Shown here: positions 6,888 to 11,631 of the stretch, piece by piece
Numbering within the stretch: position 1 is the stretch's first letter
Layout of the letters: the number at the start of each line of letters is the position of its first letter
Source: CAZESH01 sp964514665
GTDB taxonomy: Bacteria > Bacillota > Bacilli > Paenibacillales > KCTC-25726
Reading direction: 5' to 3'
DNA length: 11,631 nucleotides
Assembly: GCA_964514665.1 (NCBI GenBank)
Contig: CAZESH010000120.1
Location: 1-11,631, forward strand
Program-made: the position numbers and the translations under genes
The notes under the pieces: generated by a model
What the model was told of the DNA's origin: nothing
The model's input: the letters and a program-made list of their open reading frames with translations, nothing else
Databases searched by the model: none

Positions 6888-7079
6888 ATGTCTCGAACCG
6901 TTCAACAGCATTTCTCAATCGGAATTCCTCCTTATGGCCAATCCCCACAATGGCAGCAAGTGGAAGTTCTTTATCCCGGGCAGTTTTCTCCGACTCTCAA
7001 CCCGTTTCTAACCCAACCGGTTTCTCCTCCGGATCCTCAGCCCTGGATTCCCTATCCATGGATCATGATTTGGAATTGA
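6888..7079 (+). CDS. Proline- and aromatic-rich small protein (63 residues), unknown function
   Basis: The ATG at 6888 (MSRTVQQHFSIGIPPYG) has GAGAAGG 7 nt upstream. An in-frame ATG ten codons earlier has no ribosome binding site, so I prefer the shorter form. The product has about 12 Pro, many Gln and aromatic residues, and no membrane helix or signal peptide. The C-terminal half is a Pro/Trp-rich tail (PPDPQPWIPYPWIMIWN). Composition of this kind is seen in spore-coat and other surface-layer structural proteins of sporeformers; that is a suggestion from composition only. A clear terminator starts 16 nt after the stop, so it is monocistronic. Confidence 0.68.
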   Translation: MSRTVQQHFSIGIPPYGQSPQWQQVEVLYPGQFSPTLNPFLTQPVSPPDPQPWIPYPWIMIWN

Positions 7080-7094
7080 AGTCGAACACGAAAT

Positions 7095-7133
7095 AAGATC
7101 CATTGGGGGACATTCTCCAATGGATCTTTCTTG
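7095..7133 (+). terminator. Terminator of the proline-rich gene
   Basis: Arms AAGATCCATTGG (from 7095) and CCAATGGATCTT (to 7128) pair perfectly around a loop of about 10 nt, followed by a T-rich stretch (CTTTCTTGTTTC). The minus strand also has A/T flanks, so it may serve the dehydrogenase relic converging from the right. Confidence 0.8.
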
Positions 7134-7170
7134 TTTCATTCAGGCCCGGCAAAAAAGAGGCTTATTCTAT

Positions 7171-7806
7171 TCAGAGAGAAGCACAATCAAAAACCAGGGG
7201 GAAACCCTCATTCTGGAAAAAGAAATCAATCCGTTCGTTTCCGAGCTTCGCAGAGCTCATGATCCGCTCCTCCACCCCATATTTATGGCTGGCCTGCAAA
7301 GTTTCCAGAAGCAGCATGGTGAAGCCCTTCATGAATACACTTCTAAACATTTTTATTGCCGAGGCGCTGCCCGCAGCTTCACTTATGTATGTCAGATTCA
7401 TGCCCGCCTGAAAAGCGAATGCTTGAAATGCTTTTGCCCCGGGTCCGCTAATATAAATCGGGACCTTGTGCTTGCCGAAAGGTACCGGCTCCATCACGGC
7501 CGCGTCCACAAATCCCGCTCCGGCGGCTTCAATATGAGCCGCTATTTTTTCCTTGGTCATGGGGGAAGCAGCGTTCATATCCACATAAATATGCTTGTGG
7601 TTCAAATATTTACTCGCCTCTTCAGCGATCGCTTCCGCCACTTTCGCGGATGCAGCGCAAAAAAGGATCTCGCACTTGTTCGCCAAATCCTCCAAACCAT
7701 CCAATAAATCGACATTCAGTTGTGCAGCTCGCTGTTGGATGGACGGCCCGGCTTCCGCATCTTTGGCAAGAATATCAAATCCGTAAATCTCCTTGCAGCC
7801 ACCCAT
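7171..7806 (-). pseudogene. Truncated dehydrogenase of the 3-hydroxyisobutyrate / 6-phosphogluconate dehydrogenase superfamily
   Basis: An open frame of 211 codons encodes most of a NAD(P)-dependent beta-hydroxyacid-type dehydrogenase with a DUF1932-like helical C-terminal half (GSASAIKMFRSVFMKGF, then LETLQASHKYGVEE). The protein enters at KEIYGFD, the second strand of the Rossmann fold. The first strand and the GxGxxG dinucleotide loop, about 25-30 residues, are absent. The ATG at 7806 has no ribosome binding site and lies 3 nt after the stop of a VOC-family tail. At the 3' end the sequence departs from the family after RIMSS, runs through an odd Phe-rich stretch and stops, leaving it far shorter than the usual 290-300 residues. 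It cannot bind NAD(P) normally, so I call it a relic broken at both ends. Confidence 0.75.
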
Positions 7807-7808
7807 TA

Positions 7809-7906
7809 CTAAGTCAATTGCTGTGCGATCTCCCAGATATGCCCTCCTGGATCAGTGAAGCTGGCAGTGCATACTCCCCACGGCCGTAGGTTTACCTTTA
7901 TTTCAG
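7809..7906 (-). pseudogene. C-terminal scrap of a VOC/glyoxalase-family protein
   Basis: In the minus frame ending TAG at 7809-7811 the last codons read RPWGVCTASFTDPGG, then HIWEIAQQLT. This is the closing strand of glyoxalase/bleomycin-resistance (VOC) proteins, with the Glu of WEIA at the usual metal-ligand position. The frame upstream closes within about 20 more codons and has no start with a ribosome binding site, so only the 3' end of the gene is left. It is joined almost directly to the headless dehydrogenase frame, which suggests one deletion removed the spacer and the dehydrogenase start. The VOC 5' end was lost separately or earlier. Confidence 0.6.
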
Positions 7907-7956
7907 AACAAACGTTCGTAAATTTCAAATATCAACAATGTGATTTAACATAGCCT

Positions 7957-8598
7957 TTATATTAAATATGAAAAATTTTTTTCAATGGTCTCACGCACAT
8001 GCGAAATATGAAGCTTGACCGCTTGTTCGGCCATTTGTCCGTCATGGGCTTTCAAAGCCTCAAAAATCGCTTTATGCTCTTTGATCGACTGCTCGCTTCG
8101 GCCCGGCACCAGCACCGTGCGAAAATGATAGCGCAGCAATTGCGTTTTGATCATGTTGATCATTTGCACAGCCGGCACATTGGGAGAAGAGTCGTAAATG
8201 ACCTGGTGAAATTGCCTGTTGAAGCTTGAGTACTCCTCCAATTCATTACTCTGCAGCTTCATTTCCATCTTCTGTAAAATATTTTCCAGTTTGTCCAGCC
8301 CGGAATCCTGCAGGTGCAATGCCGCCGTTTTTGCCACCAAGCCTTCCAAAACCTCTCTAATTTCCAAATAGTGAACGACTTCCTCAAGTGTAAAGGATTT
8401 AATCGTTGCACCTTTATTTTCTTCTATTTTCACCAAGTTTTCTTGCTCCAGCTTTAATAAAGCTTTCTTGATCGTGTTGCGGCTGACGCCGATCGTTTGC
8501 GAAAGCTCGCTTTCAATCAGCTTCTGGGACGGTTTATATGAACCGTCCAGTATTTTTTCTTTTATAAATTGAAATGCAGTTTCCATTTGTCTTCTCAT
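7957..8598 (-). CDS. GntR-family transcription regulator, FadR/FCD type
   Basis: This is a DNA-binding regulator of 213 residues from the ATG at 8598 (MRRQMETAFQFIKEKILDG). An upstream TTG at 8634 would add 12 residues but lies inside a dyad and lacks a good ribosome binding site; even the ATG has only a GGGGCG-type site. The winged helix comes first (LIESELSQTIGVSRNTIKKA, then the wing ENKGATI), followed by the all-helical FCD ligand domain. His residues at the expected metal positions are visible in FNRQFHQVIY, KEHKAIFEAL and KLHISHV, with Asn where Asp is more usual in the first motif. FCD regulators typically respond to small organic acids. Its neighbours are relics of a catabolic and transport island, so it may have outlived its targets. 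It has its own strong promoter and a leader dyad. Confidence 0.88.
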   Translation of the reverse strand: MRRQMETAFQFIKEKILDGSYKPSQKLIESELSQTIGVSRNTIKKALLKLEQENLVKIEENKGATIKSFTLEEVVHYLEIREVLEGLVAKTAALHLQDSGLDKLENILQKMEMKLQSNELEEYSSFNRQFHQVIYDSSPNVPAVQMINMIKTQLLRYHFRTVLVPGRSEQSIKEHKAIFEALKAHDGQMAEQAVKLHISHVRETIEKNFSYLI

Positions 8599-8622
8599 GA
8601 TTTTCGCCCCGTTACGCGGAAT

Positions 8623-8635
8623 ATTGTTTAACAAT
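8623..8635. promoter_or_regulatory. Perfect 13-bp dyad in the gntR leader, candidate operator
   Basis: ATTGTT-T-AACAAT is a perfect inverted repeat with 6-bp arms. It lies about 30-40 bp downstream of the expected transcription start and 25 bp upstream of the regulator's ATG. This is a sensible place for autorepression. Its TTGTT/AACAA arms resemble the kind of short dyad FCD-type GntR proteins bind, but the match is by eye. A second short palindrome, TTGATCAA, is at 8653-8660. Confidence 0.45.
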
Positions 8636-8672
8636 CATTTCATACAAAACAATTGATCAACGATTATATAGC

Positions 8673-8701
8673 ACTATACATGGGTTGTGAAATGATGTCA
8701 A
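8673..8701 (-). promoter_or_regulatory. Near-consensus sigma-A promoter of the GntR regulator gene
   Basis: On the minus strand a perfect TTGACA (8696-8701) is followed after exactly 17 nt by TATAGT (8673-8678, five of six bases). Start of transcription would be near 8666, giving a leader of about 70 nt. The promoter lies between the livF stop (8736) and the regulator, so gntR does not depend on livF transcription. TATAG-TG-CTATA around the -10 box forms a small dyad of its own. Confidence 0.8.
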
Positions 8702-8735
8702 TATCGGTCACCCGCCTGCGCAAAGAAGAGAGAGA

Positions 8736-9446
8736 CTATACGCCCAAATATTGATGCTGGATCTCCTCGTTATGTTGCAATTGTTCGGGAGTTCCCTCCC
8801 AAACTATCGTTCCTTTGTTCATGATCAAGATTTTATCGGCCACCCTGTATGCCAGTGAAATGTTTTGCTCCACCATCAAAATCGATAAACCCGTTTCCTT
8901 CAGCTTGCACACAATATCTCCAACCTGATCGATGATGACCGGGGCCAACCCTTCGGAAGGCTCGTCCATCAAGATCATTTCCGGATTGGTCATCAGCGCT
9001 CTGCCGATTGCAAGCATTTGCTGCTGTCCGCCGGAAAGCTGATTGCCCATATTCTTTTCTCTTTCTTTTAAAATCGGGAATAAATCATAAACCTTCTCCA
9101 AATCCCAAAATATCGCATGATCTTTCTTCTTTCCGGAAGCTCTTGCGGGCATCGTCAAATTTTCCCTGATCGTAAGCGAAGGGAAAATTCTTCTGCCTTG
9201 GGGAACAAGACCCAGCCCTGAACGAGATACATTCCAAGAGGTGCGGGCTTGAATCGGCTCCCCCTTTAAGCGGATCAAACCGGAACGCGCGGGAACGAGT
9301 CCTGCTATCGAATGGATGGCTGTTGTCTTGCCGGCTCCATTTCTTCCCAACAAAACATGGCAATTTCCTTTGGGTACAGAAAACGAAATGCCCTGCAGTA
9401 TATGACTGTTTCCATAGTACGTATGGACATTGTCAAGCTCCAGCAT
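8736..9446 (-). CDS. livF: Branched-chain amino acid-type ABC transporter ATP-binding protein LivF
   Basis: This is the second ATPase of a HAAT-type importer (branched-chain amino acids, amides, urea, and in some bacteria aromatic compounds), 236 residues, full family length. Visible motifs: Walker A GRNGAGKTT (34-42), Q-loop Gln83 (LVPQGRRIF), signature LSGGQQQ (137-143), Walker B MILMDEPSEG (157-166), and MVEQN, where Gln194 replaces the usual H-loop His as is normal for LivF. The ATG at 9446 overlaps the livG relic's stop by 14 nt and has GGGGGAGGGG just upstream, the usual livG-livF coupling. Its partner livG survives only as a 3' scrap, and no permease or binding-protein gene is in the window. 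The protein is intact but probably has no transporter or promoter of its own here. Confidence 0.93.
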   Translation of the reverse strand: MLELDNVHTYYGNSHILQGISFSVPKGNCHVLLGRNGAGKTTAIHSIAGLVPARSGLIRLKGEPIQARTSWNVSRSGLGLVPQGRRIFPSLTIRENLTMPARASGKKKDHAIFWDLEKVYDLFPILKEREKNMGNQLSGGQQQMLAIGRALMTNPEMILMDEPSEGLAPVIIDQVGDIVCKLKETGLSILMVEQNISLAYRVADKILIMNKGTIVWEGTPEQLQHNEEIQHQYLGV

Positions 9447-9599
9447 GCTTGGCCCCTCCCCCGAAATAAATGTCCCTTACCTTCTCGTCTCCGCGCACTT
9501 CCTCCGGTTTGCCGGATAAAAATACTTCACCGTAATCCGGTCGGCAATCGAGAATACGACTTCCATGTCGTGCTCGACTACAAGCAAAGCCATGCTTCG
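9433..9599 (-). pseudogene. livG: 3' remnant of livG with an internal frameshift
   Basis: The minus strand encodes MALLVVEHDMEVVFSIADRIT, which includes the H-loop region of LivG ATPases (VEHDM). The frame then breaks. The rest, EVFLSGKPEEVR followed by VRDIYFGGG and AKHAGA, is in another frame and ends TGA at 9433-9435, overlapping livF by 14 nt. The family normally has about four residues between IT(V) and the VFLSG-like strand; their absence plus the frame change fits loss of about 13 nt near 9527-9533. Everything upstream (Walker A, signature, Walker B, about 190 residues) is gone: at about 9595-9600 the sequence becomes the antisense of a dioxygenase gene. Confidence 0.78.
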
Positions 9600-10323
9600 C
9601 GGCAGGCTTTGGAGCGCAGGGTTAAGGCGATAGAAGCTTACGGCGGCGGAATCGGCTGGACGGACGGCGATTTCGGCCACGGCAAAACGTATCAATTCCG
9701 CGGCCCTGACGGCCATCTGATGGAGCTCTATTATGAAACCGAAAAATACCAGCCGCCTGAGCATCTGCGTCCCGCATTAAAAAATCAGCCGCAAAAAAAC
9801 ACCGGTCACGGGGCTGCCGTCCGCCATCTCGACCATATCAATTTCTTGAGCTCCAATGTCAAAGCTGACGGCGATTTTATGGTGAAAGCGCTGCGCCTGC
9901 GGTTGACCGAGCAGATTTTGCTCGACAGCGGACGCCACGGGGCGCTGTGGTACCGCGCCATCAACAAGTCGTATGATGTCGTTTATTCGCATGATGCGTT
10001 GGGCGCAAAGGGACGCCTCCATCATATTGCTTTTTCAGTAGATACCTTTGCGAGTATTGCCAGAGCCGCCGATATTTTTGTGGAAAACGGAGTGAAAATC
10101 GAATTCGCGCCTAGCAAGCATGCGATTAATCAAACTTATTTTGTTTATGTCATCGAGCCCGGAGGAAATCGCATCGAAATCTGTGCCGGCGGTTATCTGG
10201 TATTGGAACCGGATTTTGAACCCCGTTACGTGGACGGAAGCGGAACGGAAGAAGGGCCAAGCTTGGGGAAATGCCACCGTTTCCAGTTTTCATACTTACG
10301 GTACTCCCGTTATAGAACCCTAG
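9594..10323 (+). pseudogene. Catechol 2,3-dioxygenase-type extradiol dioxygenase, 5' truncated and frameshifted
   Basis: From about 9594 the plus strand encodes the last two thirds of a class I (VOC-fold) extradiol dioxygenase, an enzyme that cleaves catechol-type rings. It runs from ALERRVKAIEAYGGG through FRGPDGHLMELYYE to the catalytic C-terminal domain. The three expected iron ligands remain: His in HLDHINF (codon 9834), His in LHHIAF (codon 10023) and Glu in GNRIEIC (codon 10176). About 90 N-terminal residues are missing and no start signal exists; the same frame runs upstream only as antisense of livG/livF. After LVLEPDFEP an extra base in CCCC (10221-10224) shifts the frame; the other frame gives the proper ending VTWTEAERKKGQAWG, then FHTYGTPVIEP, stopping at 10321-10323. 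A strong terminator follows. The frameshift may be natural or a sequence error; the 5' loss is not. Confidence 0.85.
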
Positions 10324-10336
10324 CAGCCGCATCTTA

Positions 10337-10380
10337 AAAGGGTCGCCCGGCAGTCAAACAACTGGTGCGACCCTTTTTTT
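10337..10380 (+). terminator. Terminator of the former dioxygenase gene
   Basis: Arms AAAGGGTCGC (10337-10346) and GCGACCCTTT (10367-10376) flank a 20-nt loop containing a smaller possible pairing, followed by a run of T residues to 10380. It sits right after the restored stop at 10323. Confidence 0.9.
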
Positions 10381-10410
10381 CCAGGCTTCACACAGATGAG
10401 CTGCACCCGC

Positions 10411-10457
10411 GCACATCAAACAGGCCTTCCCAAAGTCGGGAGGCTTGTTTGATGTGC
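10411..10457. repeat. Long inverted repeat (about 20-bp arms) without a U-run
   Basis: GCACATCAAACAGGCCTTCCC (10411-10431) pairs with 10438-10457 around a 6-nt loop, with one G.U wobble and one bulged base. It lies between the dioxygenase terminator and the stop of the GGDEF gene (10480, minus strand). Neither strand has a T-run after the stem, so it is not a standard terminator. It could be an mRNA 3'-end stabiliser for the GGDEF transcript or a small dispersed hairpin element. Confidence 0.75.
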
Positions 10458-10479
10458 CTATGTATTGGAATCTCTTATG

Positions 10480-11133
10480 TCACCTTGGATAATTTTCTTT
10501 TTGCCGCGATTTTAATAAATACATGCTTTGGTCCGCTGCTTTAAATAAAGCTTCCAGGGTTTCTCCGTGCCTCGGATACACGGAGATGCCGATCGAAACC
10601 GAAAAATCCACAAGGATCTCTTCAGCCGATTTCCTTAGCTCGTTGTGGATTCGCCTTGTCATGAGCTCCGTACCCTGTTCATTGAAAAAGGGAGCGATGA
10701 TCAAAAATTCGTCCCCTGCCCAGCGGGCCGCAATTTCGCTTTTGCTTGTGCTTTTCGACAGTGCGTATGCAATGGCTTGCAACACTTTATCTCCAGTTTC
10801 ATGACCGTATGTATCGTTGATCGCCTTGAAATTATCGACATCGATAAGCAGCATGCTTAAAGGCTCATTTCTCCGTTTCACCATCGCCAAAATTTTCGGG
10901 AAGATTTGAACAATGTACCTTCGGTTATAAATTTTGGTCAGCAAGTCTTTTTCGGAGAGAAACTTGACCTTGTCATACTTCCCCCCTAACCACCAAGCAA
11001 CTGATATCGCAATGATTCCGAAAAGAGGGAACTGGTAAGGAGGCAAGTTTAAACTTACAATATAATAAATTCTAGTAGCGACGGTCAGCAATAACATGAC
11101 CGTTACAATAACGATTCTGCCTTTATATTTCAT
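10480..11133 (-). CDS. Membrane-anchored GGDEF-domain protein (probable diguanylate cyclase)
   Basis: The 217-residue product has two N-terminal membrane helices (about 7-26 and 36-50), then a GGDEF domain from about residue 58 to the end. GGDEF domains make the second messenger cyclic di-GMP from two GTP. Key features: metal-binding Asp98 in LLIDVDNFK, the NDTYGHETGD nucleotide segment (106-115), and the active-site loop RWAGDEF, where AGDEF (139-143) is an accepted variant with Asp/Glu metal and catalytic residues kept. The product-inhibition I-site (RxxD five residues before the loop) reads SKSE (130-133), so feedback inhibition is probably absent. There is no separate sensor domain beyond the membrane hairpin. 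The ATG at 11133 has GGAG 5 nt upstream. It may have its own promoter: TATAAT-type box on the minus strand at 11191-11196, with a poor -35 region. Confidence 0.92.
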   Translation of the reverse strand: MKYKGRIVIVTVMLLLTVATRIYYIVSLNLPPYQFPLFGIIAISVAWWLGGKYDKVKFLSEKDLLTKIYNRRYIVQIFPKILAMVKRRNEPLSMLLIDVDNFKAINDTYGHETGDKVLQAIAYALSKSTSKSEIAARWAGDEFLIIAPFFNEQGTELMTRRIHNELRKSAEEILVDFSVSIGISVYPRHGETLEALFKAADQSMYLLKSRQKENYPR

Positions 11134-11218
11134 GGCCGCTCCGATAATCGAAAATTTTCTTTTACCCTAATATTTCGTTTCTTCCTAACCATTATAATCA
11201 ATTCGTGTTAAAAACACA

Positions 11219-11631
11219 TTATGAATGGTTTAATTTCCACGGGTGCCCGATTTGACTCGGATAAGGCGGAACCAGCTGGGATATCTTGACGAAACGGATT
11301 TCCTCCTCCTGTATGGCGGGAATAAAATCGCGCAGCGCTTCGGCAGTTTTCGTACTGCCCCCTCCTACATGCCCGATGATCACACATGGAGAATGATCCT
11401 GCAGATGCTTTTTCATGATTTGCAGTTGTTTATAGACATGCCTGCGGCTGCGGACATCATCGAGGAAAATGTGATTCTCGATGAAGGGAACGCCTTGTTC
11501 TTTGGCCAACTCGCCGACAACACTGCGGTAATTGGTATGGCTGTCTAAAATCAGCAGCTTTCTTTCGCGGCAAACCTCCAATATGATTTTCATGATTCTG
11601 CGATCCGCGGTAATTTTAGATCCCATATGAT
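11219..11631 (-). CDS. Divergent polysaccharide deacetylase (DUF610/YibQ-like), 5' end beyond the window
   Basis: The frame is open to the window edge. It encodes xHMGSKITADRRIMKIILE, which is the internal NHMGS(R/K)xT motif of the divergent polysaccharide deacetylase family, so the Met near 11626 is an internal residue, not the start. Further family marks are LLILDSHTNYRSV, GVPFIENHIFLDD, CVIIGHVGGGSTKTAEALRDF and the ending RFVKISQLVPPYP. Members have a NodB-like barrel, are often secreted, and are thought to act on cell-envelope polysaccharide; activity is little studied. The missing N-terminal part would carry the signal peptide and the first metal-binding Asp motif. The stop lies 85 nt before the GGDEF gene, with only a tiny GTGTT-TTT-AACAC hairpin between, so the two could share a transcript. 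Confidence 0.85.
   Translation of the reverse strand, partial: HMGSKITADRRIMKIILEVCRERKLLILDSHTNYRSVVGELAKEQGVPFIENHIFLDDVRSRRHVYKQLQIMKKHLQDHSPCVIIGHVGGGSTKTAEALRDFIPAIQEEEIRFVKISQLVPPYPSQIGHPWKLNHS

Noticed and set aside
7120..7707. Long plus-strand open frame of 195 codons
   Set aside because: It is antisense to the dehydrogenase relic, begins inside the terminator of the proline-rich gene and shows no family resemblance; the minus strand clearly carries the coding signal.
9312..9593. Plus-strand frame reading continuously into the dioxygenase sequence
   Set aside because: Before about 9594 it is the exact antisense of livF and livG codons, has no ribosome binding site and no dioxygenase similarity. 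The apparent 341-codon gene is an artefact of the deletion scar.
1..11631. Search for insertion sequences, transposase fragments or direct repeats that would explain the deletions
   Set aside because: No transposase-like frame, terminal inverted repeat or target duplication was seen around the scars; illegitimate or slipped-strand deletion is simpler.
1..11631. tRNA, rRNA, riboswitch or CRISPR elements
   Set aside because: No cloverleaf with a GGTTCGAATCC-like arm, no regularly spaced repeats and no recognisable riboswitch core were found by eye; a covariance-model scan (Infernal against Rfam) would settle this.

Overview
The window looks like chromosome of a Gram-positive, endospore-forming Firmicute of the Paenibacillus / Brevibacillus / Alicyclobacillus kind. 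This is inferred from consistently strong GGAGG-type ribosome binding sites, TTG starts, a CUT1-type sugar ABC operon with a lipoprotein binding protein and no ATPase of its own, an S53 (kumamolisin-like) peptidase tail, a divergent-polysaccharide-deacetylase gene, and many hairpin-plus-U-run terminators. Family names come from recognising motifs by eye; no database search was possible. I see no tRNA, rRNA, CRISPR array, prophage or intact insertion sequence.

Left part (1-5202), carbohydrate metabolism. After the 3' end of an S53 peptidase gene (+) and a shared bidirectional terminator comes a minus-strand sugar importer operon: lipoprotein binding protein (TTG start), MalF-type permease, MalG-type permease. 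The MalF-type gene carries a one-base frameshift near its 3' end. Divergent from the operon is an aldo/keto reductase gene (+). It converges on a ThuA-like gene (-) through a second bidirectional terminator. The 207-bp divergent intergenic region holds the likely promoters and an imperfect dyad that could be an operator.

Middle part (5203-7133), small genes and scraps. Just upstream of the ThuA-like gene lies a degraded AraC-family regulator. Then come a doubtful 87-codon ORF, a well-signalled 55-residue two-helix membrane protein with its own terminator, a tail-to-tail pair of paralogous CxxC...H...C microproteins whose 3' ends overlap by 55 nt, and a 63-residue proline/aromatic-rich protein with its own terminator. 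This part is more AT-rich than its flanks.

Right-centre part (7171-10323), a decayed catabolic and transport island. It contains a dehydrogenase of the 3-hydroxyisobutyrate/6-phosphogluconate type (-) that lacks its N-terminal nucleotide-binding start and has an abnormal C-terminus. The tail of a VOC/glyoxalase gene (-) is fused just upstream of it. An apparently intact GntR/FCD regulator (-) follows, with a near-consensus sigma-A promoter and a perfect dyad in its leader. An intact livF ATPase (-) comes next. The island ends with a scar where the last third of livG (-) abuts the last two thirds of a catechol 2,3-dioxygenase-type gene (+). The simplest explanation for the scar is one deletion between divergent genes that removed the 5' ends of both and anything between them, perhaps the importer's permease and binding-protein genes. 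Both remnants have since gained frameshifts.

Right end (10324-11631). Two hairpins separate the dioxygenase relic from a membrane-anchored GGDEF-domain protein (-), preceded by a polysaccharide-deacetylase-like gene (-) that runs off the window edge. I did not find a convincing new multi-gene system. The most interesting points are the overlapping microprotein pair and the reconstructable deletion scar.
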